Positions 33,787 through 34,817 of a stretch of DNA of 34,817 bases are shown here, piece by piece. The stretch's first letter is position 1. The number at the start of each line of letters is the position of its first letter. The DNA is taken from positions 1 to 34,817 of IMG/VR virus record IMGVR_UViG_3300042307_000152. The stretch is one strand, 5' to 3'. Source of the stretch: a virus. The notes under the pieces are model-generated. The model worked only from the letters and a program-made list of their open reading frames with translations. It was not told the DNA's origin and ran no database searches. The position numbers were made by a program, and so were the translations under genes.

Positions 33787-33944
33787 TTTTCTGCTTGTTT
33801 TTGAATTGATTGGATTACTTCGATTACAAAATACTCTTCTTTCTTTGTGACGCAGTCGGACATAAACATTGCGTCCGTGACGCATTCAAGGGTGTGCTCA
33901 AGGTCTAGGTCCTCTGGCACCTCAATTTCGATTGTGATTTTCAT
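33783..33944 (-). CDS. Small protein (53 aa)
   Basis: Reads from ATG 33944 to TGA 33783: MKITIEIEVPEDLDLEHTLE, ending in EVIQSIQKQAEK. Both ends overlap neighbours by ATGA, which supports it as a translated gene. It has a short beta hairpin followed by acidic and helical parts, with two Cys. Function unknown. Confidence 0.6.
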   Translation of the reverse strand: MKITIEIEVPEDLDLEHTLECVTDAMFMSDCVTKKEEYFVIEVIQSIQKQAEK

Positions 33945-34072
33945 TTGATTTTTTTATAGATGATGTAAAATAATAGACCTACGTGTAGGCCTATGTAAAT
34001 TGCTAGTGCAAGGGGTATTGATATGAAAATTACCTGCATCAAGTCCCCTAAAATTGATAGCGCCTTTCTCAT
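33941..34072 (-). CDS. Small single-pass membrane protein (43 aa)
   Basis: Reads from ATG 34072 to TGA 33941. A basic N-terminus (MRKAL) precedes about 25 hydrophobic residues (from ~14, VIFISIPLALAIYIGL) and a basic tail (YKKIK), so one membrane helix is clear. It starts two bases after the preceding stop and overlaps the next gene by ATGA. It could modify host membrane traits early in infection; a lysis role is less likely for an early gene. Confidence 0.6.
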   Translation of the reverse strand: MRKALSILGDLMQVIFISIPLALAIYIGLHVGLLFYIIYKKIK

Positions 34073-34074
34073 GG

Positions 34075-34350
34075 CTAATTTTTTGATAGGGTGTTAAACA
34101 ATTCGTCCATATCACTTGAGTTGTTGAACTGCTCAACAACACCAACCAGCTGGGTCGTTGCCATCATTAAAATGATTTTGTAGTCTATGCAGGTGTGGAT
34201 TAAATGACTTAGCTTACTGATTTTATTCTCGTCATTGGCCTCGTATATAGCCATCACGGCTGCAAGTTGGGTCGCAAATGAATGCGCATCTATGCCAAGT
34301 GCATCCACTAGGGACGTGGCATCGTGGTTAAATTGCATTTCTTTTTTCAT
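34075..34350 (-). CDS. Small helical protein (91 aa)
   Basis: MKKEMQFNHDATSLVDALGI, then LAAVMAIYEANDENKISKLS, HLIHTCIDYKIILMMATTQL and VEQFNNSSDMDELFNTLSKN. All segments appear helical; the third is hydrophobic but too polar to be a sure membrane helix. It ends in TAG. No family recognised. Confidence 0.6.
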   Translation of the reverse strand: MKKEMQFNHDATSLVDALGIDAHSFATQLAAVMAIYEANDENKISKLSHLIHTCIDYKIILMMATTQLVGVVEQFNNSSDMDELFNTLSKN

Positions 34351-34362
34351 GGTTTGGTTGGG

Positions 34363-34587
34363 TTAAAATGATAATTCTATGAACTGCTCATAGGCCTTTA
34401 TTGACCTTTTTGGGTACCTCTTTTTGAGTTCTTTGACTATTCGCTCGTTGGTGTACTCCATGCCCTGCTCTCGCTCTGCAAATACAATTGGGTAAATTAC
34501 GTCCCCGATTTCTTCGCCAGTCAAATCCGTAATGAGAAAAAAATCCTCCTCACTATATGCGGTCGTGTTTATTTTGTATGCGTTCAT
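34363..34587 (-). CDS. Small phage protein, function unknown (74 aa)
   Basis: MNAYKINTTAYSEEDFFLIT, then VIYPIVFAEREQGMEYTNER, IVKELKKRYPKRSIKAYE. I recall similar short proteins with the opening M-x-A-Y-K-I-x-T-T-A-Y and a central Y-x-N-E helix as frequent in Bacteroidetes phages, without known function. A mixed alpha/beta fold is likely. Confidence 0.65.
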   Translation of the reverse strand: MNAYKINTTAYSEEDFFLITDLTGEEIGDVIYPIVFAEREQGMEYTNERIVKELKKRYPKRSIKAYEQFIELSF

Positions 34588-34590
34588 GGT

Positions 34591-34800
34591 TTAAGTGTTA
34601 ATATATCCAACTTCTACTCCAATCTCTAGCCCGAATTCTAGGCACGTATGCAGGTCCTCAAGGCTAACTACCAATGACTCTGAGCCATCGGGATACAGGG
34701 CGTATATCTCAAATAGGTCTGAGAAATACACCTCCTCGGCTCTTTCTGTGACCAAAAGCCACACGAAGCCATCTACAATTTTAATGTTTGATTCTTTCAT
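34591..34800 (-). CDS. Small phage protein, function unknown (69 aa)
   Basis: MKESNIKIVDGFVWLLVTER, then AEEVYFSDLFEIYALYPDGS, LEDLHTCLEFGLEIGVEVGY. The Y-x-D-G-S and G-L-E-I-G-V-E-V-G parts are familiar from short Bacteroidetes phage proteins of unknown role. The stop lies three bases before the next gene's start. It is the first gene of the - strand visible in the window. Confidence 0.65.
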   Translation of the reverse strand: MKESNIKIVDGFVWLLVTERAEEVYFSDLFEIYALYPDGSESLVVSLEDLHTCLEFGLEIGVEVGYINT

Positions 34801-34817
34801 AGTTTTATTTTGTTTTG

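Noticed and set aside
33954-34145. A 63-codon - strand frame
   Set aside because: It overlaps both the 91-aa gene and the 43-aa membrane gene in another frame, and its Thr/His-rich product has no sensible pattern.
1-34817. CRISPR arrays, insertion sequences, stop-codon recoding
   Set aside because: No spaced direct-repeat array, transposase or terminal inverted repeats were seen. TAG, TGA and TAA all occur as plausible true stops (for example TAG at 23792 and 34075), so recoding is not needed.

Overview
This window is part of a double-stranded DNA bacteriophage genome, most likely a crAss-like (Crassvirales-type) podovirus of a Bacteroidetes/Flavobacteriia host. The assignment rests on reading the proteins, not on a search. 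The major capsid protein C-terminus, the two adaptor/ring-type proteins, the 1488-residue tail stabilisation/muzzle-type protein, the VirE/BT4734-type primase-helicase, the SNF2-type helicase and the free-standing DnaA C-terminal domain are the set seen in that group. Genes lack Shine-Dalgarno sequences and start after A/T-rich leaders. Two sites match the Bacteroidetes -7 box TAnnTTTG. Standard stop codons, including TAG, are used.

Left arm, + strand, 1-23795 (late/structural). It starts with the cut-off major capsid protein, a small basic protein and a 246-aa protein; each is followed by a GAGGG-type hairpin and T-run. A likely promoter then starts a long operon: two adaptor/ring-type proteins, the large tail protein, a tail protein with an internal duplication, another structural protein, a small GNAT acetyltransferase, and three genes of rising size (289, 605 and 3282 aa). 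That trio resembles the T7 gp14-gp15-gp16 internal-virion layout. The 3282-aa protein is a multidomain 'polyvalent' protein with membrane segments, an embedded GNAT fold, a domain with an ELQSDYFQ motif, and a HExxGH zinc-peptidase-like domain.

Right arm, - strand, 34817-23792 (early/replication and recombination). In transcription order it holds many small unknown genes, then a DnaA domain IV protein, a DUF1071-type annealing protein, a RecE/YqaJ-type exonuclease, a structured non-coding interval with a degenerate tRNA-Leu-like element, and an SSB-like protein with an acidic DGELPF tail. After that come a possible origin/operator interval, the primase-helicase, the SNF2-like helicase, a run of small tightly overlapping genes, and a nuclease-rich tail (PD-(D/E)XK-like and VRR-NUC proteins). 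The two arms converge, and the stop codons of the last genes overlap at 23792-23795.

The genes fit a lytic programme: early - strand genes replicate, recombine and process DNA, and late + strand genes build the capsid, the tail and the proteins ejected with the DNA. No integrase, terminase, portal, DNA polymerase or RNA polymerase is visible, so the window is only part of the genome. No gene-free stretch exceeds 300 bases; the two longest (30480-30690 and 30991-31212) are both structured and are described below.
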